NCBI GenBank assembly: GCA_025965735.1
Contig: JAOPWK010000139.1
Coordinates: forward strand, 1-17,262
DNA length: 17,262 nt
Origin: Frankiales bacterium
GTDB lineage: Bacteria; Actinomycetota; Actinomycetes; Mycobacteriales; SCTD01
Reading direction: 5' to 3'
The translations under genes were made by a program, and so were the position numbers. A model generated the notes under the pieces. It saw nothing but the letters and a program-made list of their open reading frames with translations, was not told the origin of the DNA and ran no database searches. This document shows, piece after piece, positions 1-7,051 of the stretch. Position 1 is the first letter of the stretch. Each line of letters starts with the position of its first letter.

Positions 1-147
1 GGCATCGCCGCGCACCTGCACCAGCACGTCGTCCCGCGGTGGGGCGGCGACACCAACATCATGCCTGTCGTCGGGCACACGCGGGTGCTGCCGCAGCTGC
101 TGCCCGACACCCGCGACCTGCTCGCCCAGGCCTGGGCCGAGGTCTAG
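1..147 (+). CDS. HIT family protein (Ap4A phosphorylase-like), 3' part
   Basis: The open frame from base 1 gives the last 48 residues of a HIT-superfamily protein. The histidine triad HLHQHVV, with His at codons 5, 7 and 9, is the catalytic nucleotide-phosphate-binding motif. It is followed by PRWGGDTN, typical of the actinobacterial Ap4A phosphorylase-like branch (Rv2613c type). Members bind and cleave nucleotide phosphates such as diadenosine polyphosphates in the cytoplasm. In other actinobacteria this gene sits directly before pgsA; here about 6.3 kb of other genes lies between them. Its TAG stop overlaps the GTG start of the next gene (TAGTG), so the two are probably co-transcribed. The start lies outside the window. 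The family is certain; the exact substrate is inferred from context. Confidence 0.88.
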   Translation, partial: GIAAHLHQHVVPRWGGDTNIMPVVGHTRVLPQLLPDTRDLLAQAWAEV

Positions 148-938
148 TGCGAGTCGCGCTGCGGCTGCTCGTGGTCGTGGTGTTCCTCGCCCCGCTCGCG
201 CTCGTGCTCGCCGGCTCGCTGCGCCGGGTCGGCCTGCCTCCACCCGCCGGCCTCGAGCTGCTGCCCGCGTCGCCCGGCCTGACGGCGTACGACCGGCTCG
301 GCGAGCTGACACCGCTGTCGCGACTGCTGCGCAACAGCGTGCTGGTGGTGCTCGTGGCGGTCCCGTTGGCGACGCTGGTCGCCTCCTGGGCCGGCTTCGC
401 GCTCGCGCAGCTGCCGCCCCGCGGCCGCCGCTGGCTGGTCGGGATCACGACCGGGCTGCTCCTGGTACCGCTGCCGATGCTCTGGATTCCCCGCTTCGTC
501 CTCTACCTGCAGGTCGGGGTGCTGGACACGCTGGTGCCGCTCATCGCACCGGCGCTGGCCGCGACGACGCCGTTCACCGTCCTGCTCGCCTACCGCGCCT
601 TCCGGCGCGTGCCGCCAGAGCTGTGGGAGGCAGCTCGCCTCGAGGGCGCCTCCGCCCTGGTGACGTGGTGGCGGGTCGGGCTGCCGCTGGTGAGCGCGAC
701 GACGACGGCCATCGCTGCCGTGGCGTTCGTCTTCCACTGGGGCAACTACCTCGACGCGCTGCTCTATGCGCAGTCCGAGGCGACCCGCACCCTCCCGCTC
801 GGGATCGGCGAGCTCGCCACCGTCGACGGCGCCGAGCAGTCGGTGCTGTTCGCCGGGGCCGTGGTGCTCGCCGTACCTGCGGTGCTGGCGCTGCTCGCCG
901 TGCAGCGACCGCTGCTCGCGACGCGCGACGGGTCGTAG
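147..938 (+). CDS. ABC sugar transporter permease, MalG-like
   Basis: This 263-residue integral membrane protein begins at a GTG overlapping the HIT stop codon. The first residues form a hydrophobic membrane segment (RLLVVVVFLAPLALVLAGS), and further hydrophobic spans follow, consistent with about six helices. The cytoplasmic EAA loop that docks on the ATPase is clear at residues 161-168 (EAARLEGA) followed by WWRVGLPL, as in the MalG branch of binding-protein-dependent permeases. It should form half of the transmembrane channel together with the MalF-like protein at 3134-4021. MalG-type genes usually come last in such operons, but here it comes first. The frame stays open upstream to an ATG at 39, but that would run through the HIT coding sequence, so the GTG is preferred. 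The substrate is unknown; the CUT1 sugar class is the best guess. Confidence 0.9.
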   Translation: MRVALRLLVVVVFLAPLALVLAGSLRRVGLPPPAGLELLPASPGLTAYDRLGELTPLSRLLRNSVLVVLVAVPLATLVASWAGFALAQLPPRGRRWLVGITTGLLLVPLPMLWIPRFVLYLQVGVLDTLVPLIAPALAATTPFTVLLAYRAFRRVPPELWEAARLEGASALVTWWRVGLPLVSATTTAIAAVAFVFHWGNYLDALLYAQSEATRTLPLGIGELATVDGAEQSVLFAGAVVLAVPAVLALLAVQRPLLATRDGS

Positions 939-948
939 GTTGCTGCTC

Positions 949-2184
949 ATGCGCCTGCTGCCGCTCCTGCTGGGCCTCGCGCTGGTCGCGGGCTGCGGCA
1001 GCGGGACAGCCGGCGAGCAGCGCGAGGACCGGACCCTGACGGTGCAGGCCGCCGGAGGTGAGGGCGAGCTGAGCGCCCTGCGCGAGCTCATCTCCGCCTA
1101 CGAGCAGGCACGTCCCGGCGTCACCGTCTCCTTCACCGGCGTGCCGGACCAGGGCGACCACATCGCCAAGCTCGGCACCGCTTTCGCCGGCGGCAACCCG
1201 CCCGACGTCTTCCTGCTCAACTACCGCCGGCTGGGGCCGTTCGTCGACCGCGACGTGCTCGCTCCGGCCGACCTCGGCGACCGGAGCGAGGCCGACTTCT
1301 ACGCCCCGTCGCTGGAGGCCTTCACCTACGACGGCGAGCTGGCGTGCGTCCCGCAGAACGCCTCCAGCACCGTCGCGTACCTGAACCTCGACCTCCTCGA
1401 GCGGGCCGGAGTCGCGCTGCCCACCGAGGAGTGGACGTGGGCCGACCTCGAGGAGATGGCGAAGAGCCTGCACAGCAAGGGGATCGCCGCTGTCGGCTAC
1501 GACGCGGAGATCCGCACCGTGGCCCCCTTCGTATGGACAGCCGGTGGCGAGGTCGTCGACGACACCGCGGAGCCCACCGCGATGACGCTGGACACCCCGC
1601 AGGCGGGTCGTGCCCTGCAGTACCTCGACGGGCTGCAGCAGTACGGCGTCGACGCGACCGCGCGAGCGGCCGCCGGGCCGGCCGACCAGTTCGCCGGGGG
1701 CAGCCTGGCCGTCTTCTTCGACAGCCGCCGGTCGGTGCCCGTCTTCCGCAAGAGCGAGGGGCTGTCGTTCGACGTCCGGCCCCTGCCGCGCGCGGACGCC
1801 GGCCGCCCGAGCGTCTCCCTGCTGGCCAGCGACGCGTACTGCGTGAGCAAGGGCAGCAGCAGCCTCGCCGCGGACTTCGCCAGCTACGCCGTCGGCGACG
1901 AGGGCGGCACCGTCCTGGCGCGGTCCGGCCGCACCGTGCCCTCCGTCAAGGCGCTCGCGCAGAGCCCGGCCTTCCTGGACCCTGCGCAGCAGCCGGCCAG
2001 CAGCTCGGTGTTCCTCGACGTCATCCCGACCCTCCGACGGCTGCCCAACGTCGGGCCGGAGGACGAGGCGGAGGAGGCCGCGAACGACCTGCTGGCGCAG
2101 TACTTCGCCGGCAAGGCCGGGCTGGACGAGACCGGCGCCGCGGTGCGGACGGCGACGGCAGCGGCGTACGGGCAGCGCAGCTGA
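949..2184 (+). CDS. ABC transporter extracellular solute-binding lipoprotein (family 1)
   Basis: This 411-residue lipoprotein captures substrate outside the membrane for the neighbouring permeases. A short signal peptide ends in a lipobox, LVAGC, with the lipidated cysteine at residue 16. The mature protein has family 1 binding-protein features: an N-terminal strand (LTVQAAGGEGE), the segment GGNPPDVFLLNY, a central hinge with VPQNASSTVAYLNLDLLERAG, and a late ETGAAVRTATAAAYG helix. ATG 949 is chosen because it places the signal peptide at the N-terminus; the frame remains open upstream inside the permease gene, and a TTG at 940 would add only three leucines. The stop is ten bases after the permease gene, so the two form one operon. 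The family resembles maltose/glycerol-phosphate binding proteins, but nothing visible identifies the ligand. Confidence 0.9.
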   Translation: MRLLPLLLGLALVAGCGSGTAGEQREDRTLTVQAAGGEGELSALRELISAYEQARPGVTVSFTGVPDQGDHIAKLGTAFAGGNPPDVFLLNYRRLGPFVDRDVLAPADLGDRSEADFYAPSLEAFTYDGELACVPQNASSTVAYLNLDLLERAGVALPTEEWTWADLEEMAKSLHSKGIAAVGYDAEIRTVAPFVWTAGGEVVDDTAEPTAMTLDTPQAGRALQYLDGLQQYGVDATARAAAGPADQFAGGSLAVFFDSRRSVPVFRKSEGLSFDVRPLPRADAGRPSVSLLASDAYCVSKGSSSLAADFASYAVGDEGGTVLARSGRTVPSVKALAQSPAFLDPAQQPASSSVFLDVIPTLRRLPNVGPEDEAEEAANDLLAQYFAGKAGLDETGAAVRTATAAAYGQRS

Positions 2185-3137
2185 GCAGCGGCGGCCTGCA
2201 GCTCACCGGCCTCGGGAAGCGGTACGGCGCGAGCTGGGCGCTGCGCGGCGTCGACCTGTCCGTCGAGCCGGGGCAGGTGCTGGCCGTCGTCGGGCCGTCG
2301 GGCTCCGGCAAGACCACGCTGCTGCGGCTGGTGTGCGGGCTGCTCGGGCCGGACGAGGGCAGCGTGCGCATCGGGGGACAGGAGCAGGCAGGAGTGCCGC
2401 CTGAGCGCCGGCCGGTCGCGATGGTGTTCCAGGGCTACGCGCTGTTCCCGCACCTGACCGTCCGGGAGAACGTCGGGTTCGGACTGCGGGTGCGGCGCGT
2501 CCGTCGCGGCGACCGTGACGCGCGGGTCCACGAGGCTGCGCAGAAGCTGGGGCTGTACGACCTGCTCGACCGTCAGCCGGCCGAGCTGTCCGGCGGGGAG
2601 CGCCAGCGGGTGGCGCTGGCTCGGGCGCTGGTGCGCGACCCCGCGGTGTTCTGCCTCGACGAGCCGCTGTCCTCGCTGGACCCGCTGCTGCGCGCCGACG
2701 CGCGCCGCGAGCTGGCCGACCTGCTGCGGGCCGACGGTCGCTGCGCGGTGTTCGTCACGCACGACCAGTCCGAGGCGATGACGCTCGGCGACCGGGTCGC
2801 GGTGCTGCGCGACGGCTGCCTGGAGCAGGTCGACACCCCGCGCGCGCTCTACGACGCACCGGCCACGCCGTTCGTCGCTTCCTTCGTCGGCACGCCCGCG
2901 ATGAGCCTGCTGCGCAGGGGTTCCCAGGTGGTGGGGGTCCGGCCGGAGCACGTGCGACTGGTGCCGGGGCAGGACGCGTTCGTCCACGCGGTGGAGGACC
3001 ACGGGCACGAGGTGCAGGTCCTGCTCGACGTCGACGGCGGGCGGCTGGTGGCGCGCGTGCCGGTGGGTGATGCCCCGCCGGTGGGATCGCGCGTCGGCGT
3101 CGTGCTCGGCCGGACCACCACCTGGCCCGTGGGATGA
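2181..3137 (+). CDS. ABC transporter ATP-binding protein, MalK/UgpC-like
   Basis: This is the ATPase that powers the importer. Numbered from a CTG at 2181, it has 318 residues: Walker A GPSGSGKTT at 38-46, Q-loop in VFQGYALFPH, signature LSGGERQ at 136-142, Walker B with D160-E161 (CLDEPLSSLD), and switch His194 in VTHDQSEAM. GTPAMSLL then leads into a short C-terminal TOBE-like domain, so the protein is shorter than a typical 370-residue MalK. No ATG, GTG or TTG lies in frame between the end of the binding-protein region and the Walker A strand; the first GTG, at 2277, would remove the first strands of the nucleotide-binding fold. CTG 2181 overlaps the preceding TGA as CTGA, like the other coupled starts here. 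CTG 2196 is an alternative. Function is secure; the start is inferred. Confidence 0.88.
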   Translation: MSSGGLQLTGLGKRYGASWALRGVDLSVEPGQVLAVVGPSGSGKTTLLRLVCGLLGPDEGSVRIGGQEQAGVPPERRPVAMVFQGYALFPHLTVRENVGFGLRVRRVRRGDRDARVHEAAQKLGLYDLLDRQPAELSGGERQRVALARALVRDPAVFCLDEPLSSLDPLLRADARRELADLLRADGRCAVFVTHDQSEAMTLGDRVAVLRDGCLEQVDTPRALYDAPATPFVASFVGTPAMSLLRRGSQVVGVRPEHVRLVPGQDAFVHAVEDHGHEVQVLLDVDGGRLVARVPVGDAPPVGSRVGVVLGRTTTWPVG

Positions 3138-4021
3138 GTCGCCTGTCGTACCGCACCGGCTTGCGGCTGATGCTCGCGCCGTTCCTGCTCGGCGCGCTGG
3201 TGCTCGTGCTGGTGCCGGCGGTCATGACAGCCGGCTACGCGTTCACGCGCTACGACGGGCTCTCGCCGGCGCAGTTCGTCGGCTTCGACACCTACCGCGA
3301 CCTGTTGGCCTATGCCGAGCTCCGCCGCTCCCTCGCCGCCACGGCGGCCTTCGTCGTCCTGGCGGTCCCGCTGCGCGTGCTCGGCGGCCTGGGTCTGGCC
3401 CTGCTGCTGCACCGCCGGCGGGCACGGCTGGCCGGCACCGGACGGGCCGCGGCGTACGTCCCGACCGTGCTGCCGGATGCCGCCACGGCGTTGATCTGGC
3501 TGTGGGTGGTGAACCCGGTCTACGGGCCGCTCGCGGTCGTGCTGCAGGTCGGCACCGGGAGCCCGCTGCTGCTGGACCGCTGGGGGGCGCGGCTGACGAT
3601 CGTGGCGATCGCGGTGTTCGCGCTGGGCGAGGGCTTCCTCGTCACCCTGGCCGCACGTCGCGAGGTGCCCCAGGTGCTCTACGACGTGGCGCGGCTGGAG
3701 GGCGCGCGCGGGACGGGTCTGTTCCGCCGGGTGACCCTGCCGATGCTCGCGCCGGTGCTCGGGCTGCTCTCGGCGCGCGACCTCGTGGTGAGCATGCAGG
3801 TGACCCTCGTGCCGGTGCTGCTGCTCACGCGTGGCGGCCCGCTCGGGGCAACCAAGACGCTGCCCGTGCTCGTGTACGAGCGGGGGTTCCGCGAGCTGCG
3901 CTTCGGGGACGCCGCGGCACTGGCGCTGCTGCTGTTCCTGCTGACCGTGCTGCTGGTCGCCGTGCAGTACCGCCTGCTGCGCAGGTGGTTTCGCGCCGGC
4001 GCGGTGCAGACCGGCGGCTAG
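3134..4021 (+). CDS. ABC sugar transporter permease, MalF-like
   Basis: This 295-residue membrane protein is the second half of the importer channel. Its ATG overlaps the ATPase stop (ATGA). It begins with a basic stretch and a strong hydrophobic helix (LMLAPFLLGALVLVLVPAV), followed by FTRYDG and FVGFDTYRDLL, typical of MalF/UgpA-type permeases. Further hydrophobic spans are visible at VPTVLPDAATALIWLWVV, in the central region and at the C-terminus. The EAA loop is at residues 184-190 (DVARLEG), followed by FRRVTLPML. The TAG stop shares a CTAG palindrome with the stop of the convergent small gene on the other strand, so no room is left for a separate terminator. The substrate is not determined. 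Confidence 0.9.
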   Translation: MSRLSYRTGLRLMLAPFLLGALVLVLVPAVMTAGYAFTRYDGLSPAQFVGFDTYRDLLAYAELRRSLAATAAFVVLAVPLRVLGGLGLALLLHRRRARLAGTGRAAAYVPTVLPDAATALIWLWVVNPVYGPLAVVLQVGTGSPLLLDRWGARLTIVAIAVFALGEGFLVTLAARREVPQVLYDVARLEGARGTGLFRRVTLPMLAPVLGLLSARDLVVSMQVTLVPVLLLTRGGPLGATKTLPVLVYERGFRELRFGDAAALALLLFLLTVLLVAVQYRLLRRWFRAGAVQTGG

Positions 4022-4248
4022 GCTTCGCCGCGGAGCTGCTCCAGCTCGGCGCGCAGCTGCTCGTTCTCCAGCTGCAGGGCCATCAGGCGCAGGCCCACCG
4101 GGTCGATCTGCCGCGGCACGACGCTGGCCGACGGCACCACCGGCACCGCCACCCGGTGCACCGGCGTCACCTCCGGGTCGCCTTCACCCGAGAGGCGACG
4201 CACGTTCGCGGGCACGACGGCCGAGGGGCCGAGCCAGAGAGGGCTCAT
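4018..4248 (-). CDS. small protein with C-terminal coiled coil, function unknown
   Basis: I do not recognise this 76-residue protein. The N-terminal two thirds is rich in Val and Pro and has no obvious domain or signal peptide. Residues 53-76 form a strong amphipathic helix with leucines at heptad spacing (LQLENEQLRAELEQLRGEA), suggesting a dimerising coiled coil. It is likely real because almost every third codon position is G or C and it starts 25 bases after the EF-G-like gene on the same strand, so the two probably form an operon. A weak purine-rich GAGAAG lies just upstream of its ATG. Its TAG stop lies within the same CTAG as the stop of the convergent permease gene. A role with the EF-G-like protein is inferred from position only. 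Confidence 0.65.
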   Translation of the reverse strand: MSPLWLGPSAVVPANVRRLSGEGDPEVTPVHRVAVPVVPSASVVPRQIDPVGLRLMALQLENEQLRAELEQLRGEA

Positions 4249-4273
4249 GTGGTGCTTCTCGGCACGAAGCGCC

Positions 4274-6349
4274 TCAGCCTTGAGCCGGCTCCCAGTCGAG
4301 CGCTCGGCGCGCGAACGAGCCAGTCCCGTGGGACACGCCGCGCAGCGCGGTCGCGTACCCGACCAGCTCCGCGTCCGGCAGCTGCGCGTGCACCAGGCCT
4401 CGGTCCTCGTCCTCGGCGTCGACCTCGCTGCCGGTGACCCTCGCGCGGCGACCCCGCAGGTCGCTCATCACCGAGCCCACGAAGGCGGACGGCACGTGCA
4501 CGTCCACCTCGCTCCACGGCTCGAGGACCACGGTGCCGGCGGCCGCCGCGGCCTCACGCAGAGCCAGGGCGCCGGCCGCCTGGAACGCCGCGTCGGAGGA
4601 GTCCACGCTGTGCGCCTTGCCGTCGACGAGCACCACCTCCAGGTCGACGAGCGGCCGCCCCTCGGTGACTCCGCGAGCCGCCTGGGTGCGCACGCCCTTC
4701 TCCACGCTGCCGTGGAAGGCCGTGGGTACGGCGCCGCCGACGACGCGGGAGGTGAAGACGATGCCGGAGCCCGGCGCACCCGGAGCGACCTCCAGCACCG
4801 CCACGGCGTACTGCCCGTGGCCCCCGGACTGCTTCACCTGACGTCCGGTGACCCTGACGGGACCGGCAAGCGTCTCGCGCAGCGGCACGACCACGTCGAC
4901 GGTCCGCACCTCCACCCCGCGCGAGGCCAGCCGCCGGAGCAGGACGTCGGCATGGCCGGTCCCCATGCACCACAGCAGGAGCTGGCCTGCCCGCTCCACG
5001 CGTACGGTCGGGTCCTCCGCGACCAGCCGCGCGAGCCCTGCGGCGAGCTTGTCCTCGTCCTTGCCCTGCACCGCGATCGGGAGCTGCGGCTCGGGCAGGC
5101 TCCACGGCGCCATCAGCAGCGGGTCGTCCTTGCCGGACAGCGTGTCTCCCGTCTCGGCGCTGGTCAGCCGGGCGATCGCGCAGACGTCGCCCGCTGGGCA
5201 GGACGAGACCGGGCGCAGCGCGCCACCGAGGGGCGTGCTGATCGGGCCGATCCGGTCGTCCGCGTCGTGCTCCGCGTGGTCCTGGCGCGGCCAGTGGCCG
5301 GAGACGTGCACCGGGCTGTCCGGGTGCAGGGTCCCGCTGAAGACGCGGACGTAGGAGACGCGACCGACGTACGGGTCGGTCGTCGTCTTGACGACCTCGG
5401 CGACCAGCGGCCCGGAGGGGTCGCAGGTCACCGGCGCGGCGGGGGATCCGTCGGGGCGGGTGACCGGCGGGCAGGGGTGCTCCAGCGGCGACGGGAAGCC
5501 GTCGACCAGCAGGTCGAGCAGCTCGAGCGTGCCGACGCCCTGCAGCGGTGCCACCGCGAGGGCCGGGTGGAAGTGGCCGCGGGCGACGGCGGTGTGCAGG
5601 TCGGCCACGACCACCGCCTGGTCGAGCTCCTCGCCCTCGAGGTAGCGGTCCAGCAGCGTCTCGTCCTCGCTCTCGGCGATGACGCCCTCGATGAGGTCTC
5701 CGCGCCGGTCGGCGATCAGCGCGACGTGCTCGGGGTCGGCCTCGCGCACCTGCCGGGTGCCCGAGGAGTGGTCGACGACCTGCTCGTCGAGCAGCGTGAT
5801 CAGCCCGGCGACGGCGCCGTCGTCGTCGTGCATCGGCAGCTGCAGCGGCAGGACGTCCTCGGACAGCAGCCGCTGGCAGAGCGCCACCGCCTCGTCGAAG
5901 TCCGCCCGGGCGCGGTCCAGCTGCGTGACGACGAGCGCGCGCGGCATGCCGACCGCCTCGCACTCCGACCAGAGCTGGGCCGTGACCGCGTCCAGGCCGC
6001 CCGCGGCGGACACGACGAACAGCACGCCGTCCGCGGCGCGCAACCCCGCCCGCAGCTCGCCCACGAAGTCGGGGGAGCCGGGGGTGTCCAGCAGGTTCAC
6101 CTTCGTGCCGCGGTGCTCCAGAGGCGCCACCGCGAGCGACACCGAGTGCCGCAGGGAGCGCTCCACCTCGTCGCTGTCGCAGGTGGTCGTGCCGTCCTGC
6201 ACGTCGCCCATCCGGGGCACCGCACCGGCCGCCACGAGCAGCGCCTCGACCAGCGTCGTCTTGCCCGCGCCGCTGTGGCCGACGAGGGCGACGTTGCGCA
6301 CGAGCGACGCGTCGCGCGGCTCGGGAGCGGGTGGTGCAGAACCAGGCAC
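4274..6349 (-). CDS. fusA2: elongation factor G-like GTPase (EFG2/FusA2 type)
   Basis: This 691-residue protein has the five-domain layout of EF-G. The G domain has P-loop GHSGAGKT at 24-31 and DTPG at 88-91. Domain II starts around GPLVAEVVKTTTDPYVGR, domain III around QLPIAVQGKDEDKL, and domain IV keeps KQSGGHGQY and DSSDAAF. Several translation-factor GTPase residues are changed. The switch II histidine after DTPG is Ser (DTPGSPDF), the usual NKxD base-recognition motif is TQLD at 142-145, and the switch I RGITI motif is replaced by RHSVSL. These features fit the actinobacterial EF-G paralogue EFG2. The M. smegmatis EFG2 is reported to bind guanine nucleotides without ribosome-dependent GTPase activity. 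It is therefore unlikely to be the main translocase. The start is a GTG; the gene is divergent from pgsA. Confidence 0.9.
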   Translation of the reverse strand: MPGSAPPAPEPRDASLVRNVALVGHSGAGKTTLVEALLVAAGAVPRMGDVQDGTTTCDSDEVERSLRHSVSLAVAPLEHRGTKVNLLDTPGSPDFVGELRAGLRAADGVLFVVSAAGGLDAVTAQLWSECEAVGMPRALVVTQLDRARADFDEAVALCQRLLSEDVLPLQLPMHDDDGAVAGLITLLDEQVVDHSSGTRQVREADPEHVALIADRRGDLIEGVIAESEDETLLDRYLEGEELDQAVVVADLHTAVARGHFHPALAVAPLQGVGTLELLDLLVDGFPSPLEHPCPPVTRPDGSPAAPVTCDPSGPLVAEVVKTTTDPYVGRVSYVRVFSGTLHPDSPVHVSGHWPRQDHAEHDADDRIGPISTPLGGALRPVSSCPAGDVCAIARLTSAETGDTLSGKDDPLLMAPWSLPEPQLPIAVQGKDEDKLAAGLARLVAEDPTVRVERAGQLLLWCMGTGHADVLLRRLASRGVEVRTVDVVVPLRETLAGPVRVTGRQVKQSGGHGQYAVAVLEVAPGAPGSGIVFTSRVVGGAVPTAFHGSVEKGVRTQAARGVTEGRPLVDLEVVLVDGKAHSVDSSDAAFQAAGALALREAAAAAGTVVLEPWSEVDVHVPSAFVGSVMSDLRGRRARVTGSEVDAEDEDRGLVHAQLPDAELVGYATALRGVSHGTGSFARRALDWEPAQG

Positions 6350-6442
6350 GGCACCAGCCTGCCGTTGCGGAGCTCCCAGGTCGAGGGCGGGTGCCCCGCT
6401 ATCGTCCGGCGCACCCGATCACGCCCACCCGGACGGAGCCCG
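6350..6442. promoter_or_regulatory. divergent promoter region between EF-G-like gene and pgsA
   Basis: These 93 bases separate two divergent start codons and must hold promoters for both unless transcription enters from farther away. On the plus strand, TATCGT at 6400-6405 fits an actinobacterial -10 element (TAnnnT) and would give a leader of about 30 bases ending in the GGAG ribosome site before pgsA; I see no convincing -35. On the minus strand, TCGACC, a 17-base spacer and CAGGCT place a possible transcription start almost at the GTG of the EF-G-like gene, suggesting a leaderless message. Both calls come from reading short motifs by eye and are tentative. Confidence 0.35.
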
Positions 6443-7051
6443 ATGCTCAACCTGCACGTGCGCCCTACGCTCGCCCGGGTGGTCGACCCGGTGGCCGCCG
6501 GACTGCTGCGCACGGGCGTGACGCCGGACGCGGTGACGGTCGCGGGGACGGTCGGCGTGGTGCTCGGCGCGCTGGTGTTCTTCCCGCGCGGCATGTTTTT
6601 CACCGGCACGGCGATTGTCTTCTTCTGCGTCCTCACCGACCTGCTCGACGGGACGATGGCGCGACGGCTCGGGCGCACCAGCCGGTTCGGCGCGTGGCTG
6701 GACAGCACCTGCGACCGGGTGGCCGACGCGGCCGTCTTCAGCGGGCTCGTGCTCTGGTTCACCGGGGACGGTGAGAACCGGCTCCTGTCCGGCGTCGCGC
6801 TGTTCTGCCTGGTGTCCGGGAGCATCATCAGCTACGCCAAGGCGCGCGCGGAAGGTCTCGGCATGACGTGCGACGTCGGTCTCGCGGAGCGCGCGGAGCG
6901 GCTCATCGTCGTGCTGCTGGGCACGCTGCTGGCCGGCCTCGGGCTCGAGGTCGCGCTGGACGTCGCGCTGTGGCTGCTCGCTGCTGCCTCCGCCGTCACG
7001 GTCGTCCAGCGCCTGGTCGAGGTCCGCCGCCAGGCGGCTCTCACCCCGTAG
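6443..7051 (+). CDS. pgsA: CDP-alcohol phosphatidyltransferase; phosphatidylinositol phosphate synthase
   Basis: This 202-residue membrane enzyme has the full CDP-alcohol phosphotransferase signature: D66-x2-D69-G70-x2-A73-R74, then G83, D87 and D91. These acidic residues bind metal ions and the CDP-diacylglycerol head group. Hydrophobic helices occupy most of the rest. By family and by position before patA and pimA, it should join inositol 3-phosphate to CDP-diacylglycerol, giving phosphatidylinositol phosphate, the lipid base of actinobacterial PIMs and lipoglycans. A GGAG at about 6434-6437 supports ATG 6443; the frame is open far upstream but only as the antisense of the EF-G-like gene. 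Its TAG overlaps the next GTG (TAGTG). Phosphatidylglycerophosphate synthase is the main alternative, but the context argues for the inositol enzyme. Confidence 0.92.
   Translation: MLNLHVRPTLARVVDPVAAGLLRTGVTPDAVTVAGTVGVVLGALVFFPRGMFFTGTAIVFFCVLTDLLDGTMARRLGRTSRFGAWLDSTCDRVADAAVFSGLVLWFTGDGENRLLSGVALFCLVSGSIISYAKARAEGLGMTCDVGLAERAERLIVVLLGTLLAGLGLEVALDVALWLLAAASAVTVVQRLVEVRRQAALTP

Noticed and set aside
1344..2180. Upstream extension of the ABC ATPase frame into the binding-protein gene
   Set aside because: The translation is Arg/Gly-rich shadow sequence overlapping a well-supported lipoprotein gene; no domain is present.
4247..6442. Long plus-strand open frame leading into pgsA, suggesting a 934-residue fusion protein
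   Set aside because: The upstream part is the antisense of the EF-G-like gene, has low-complexity His/Arg/Gln-rich composition, and is open only because of high GC. The pgsA domain and its ribosome site start at 6443.
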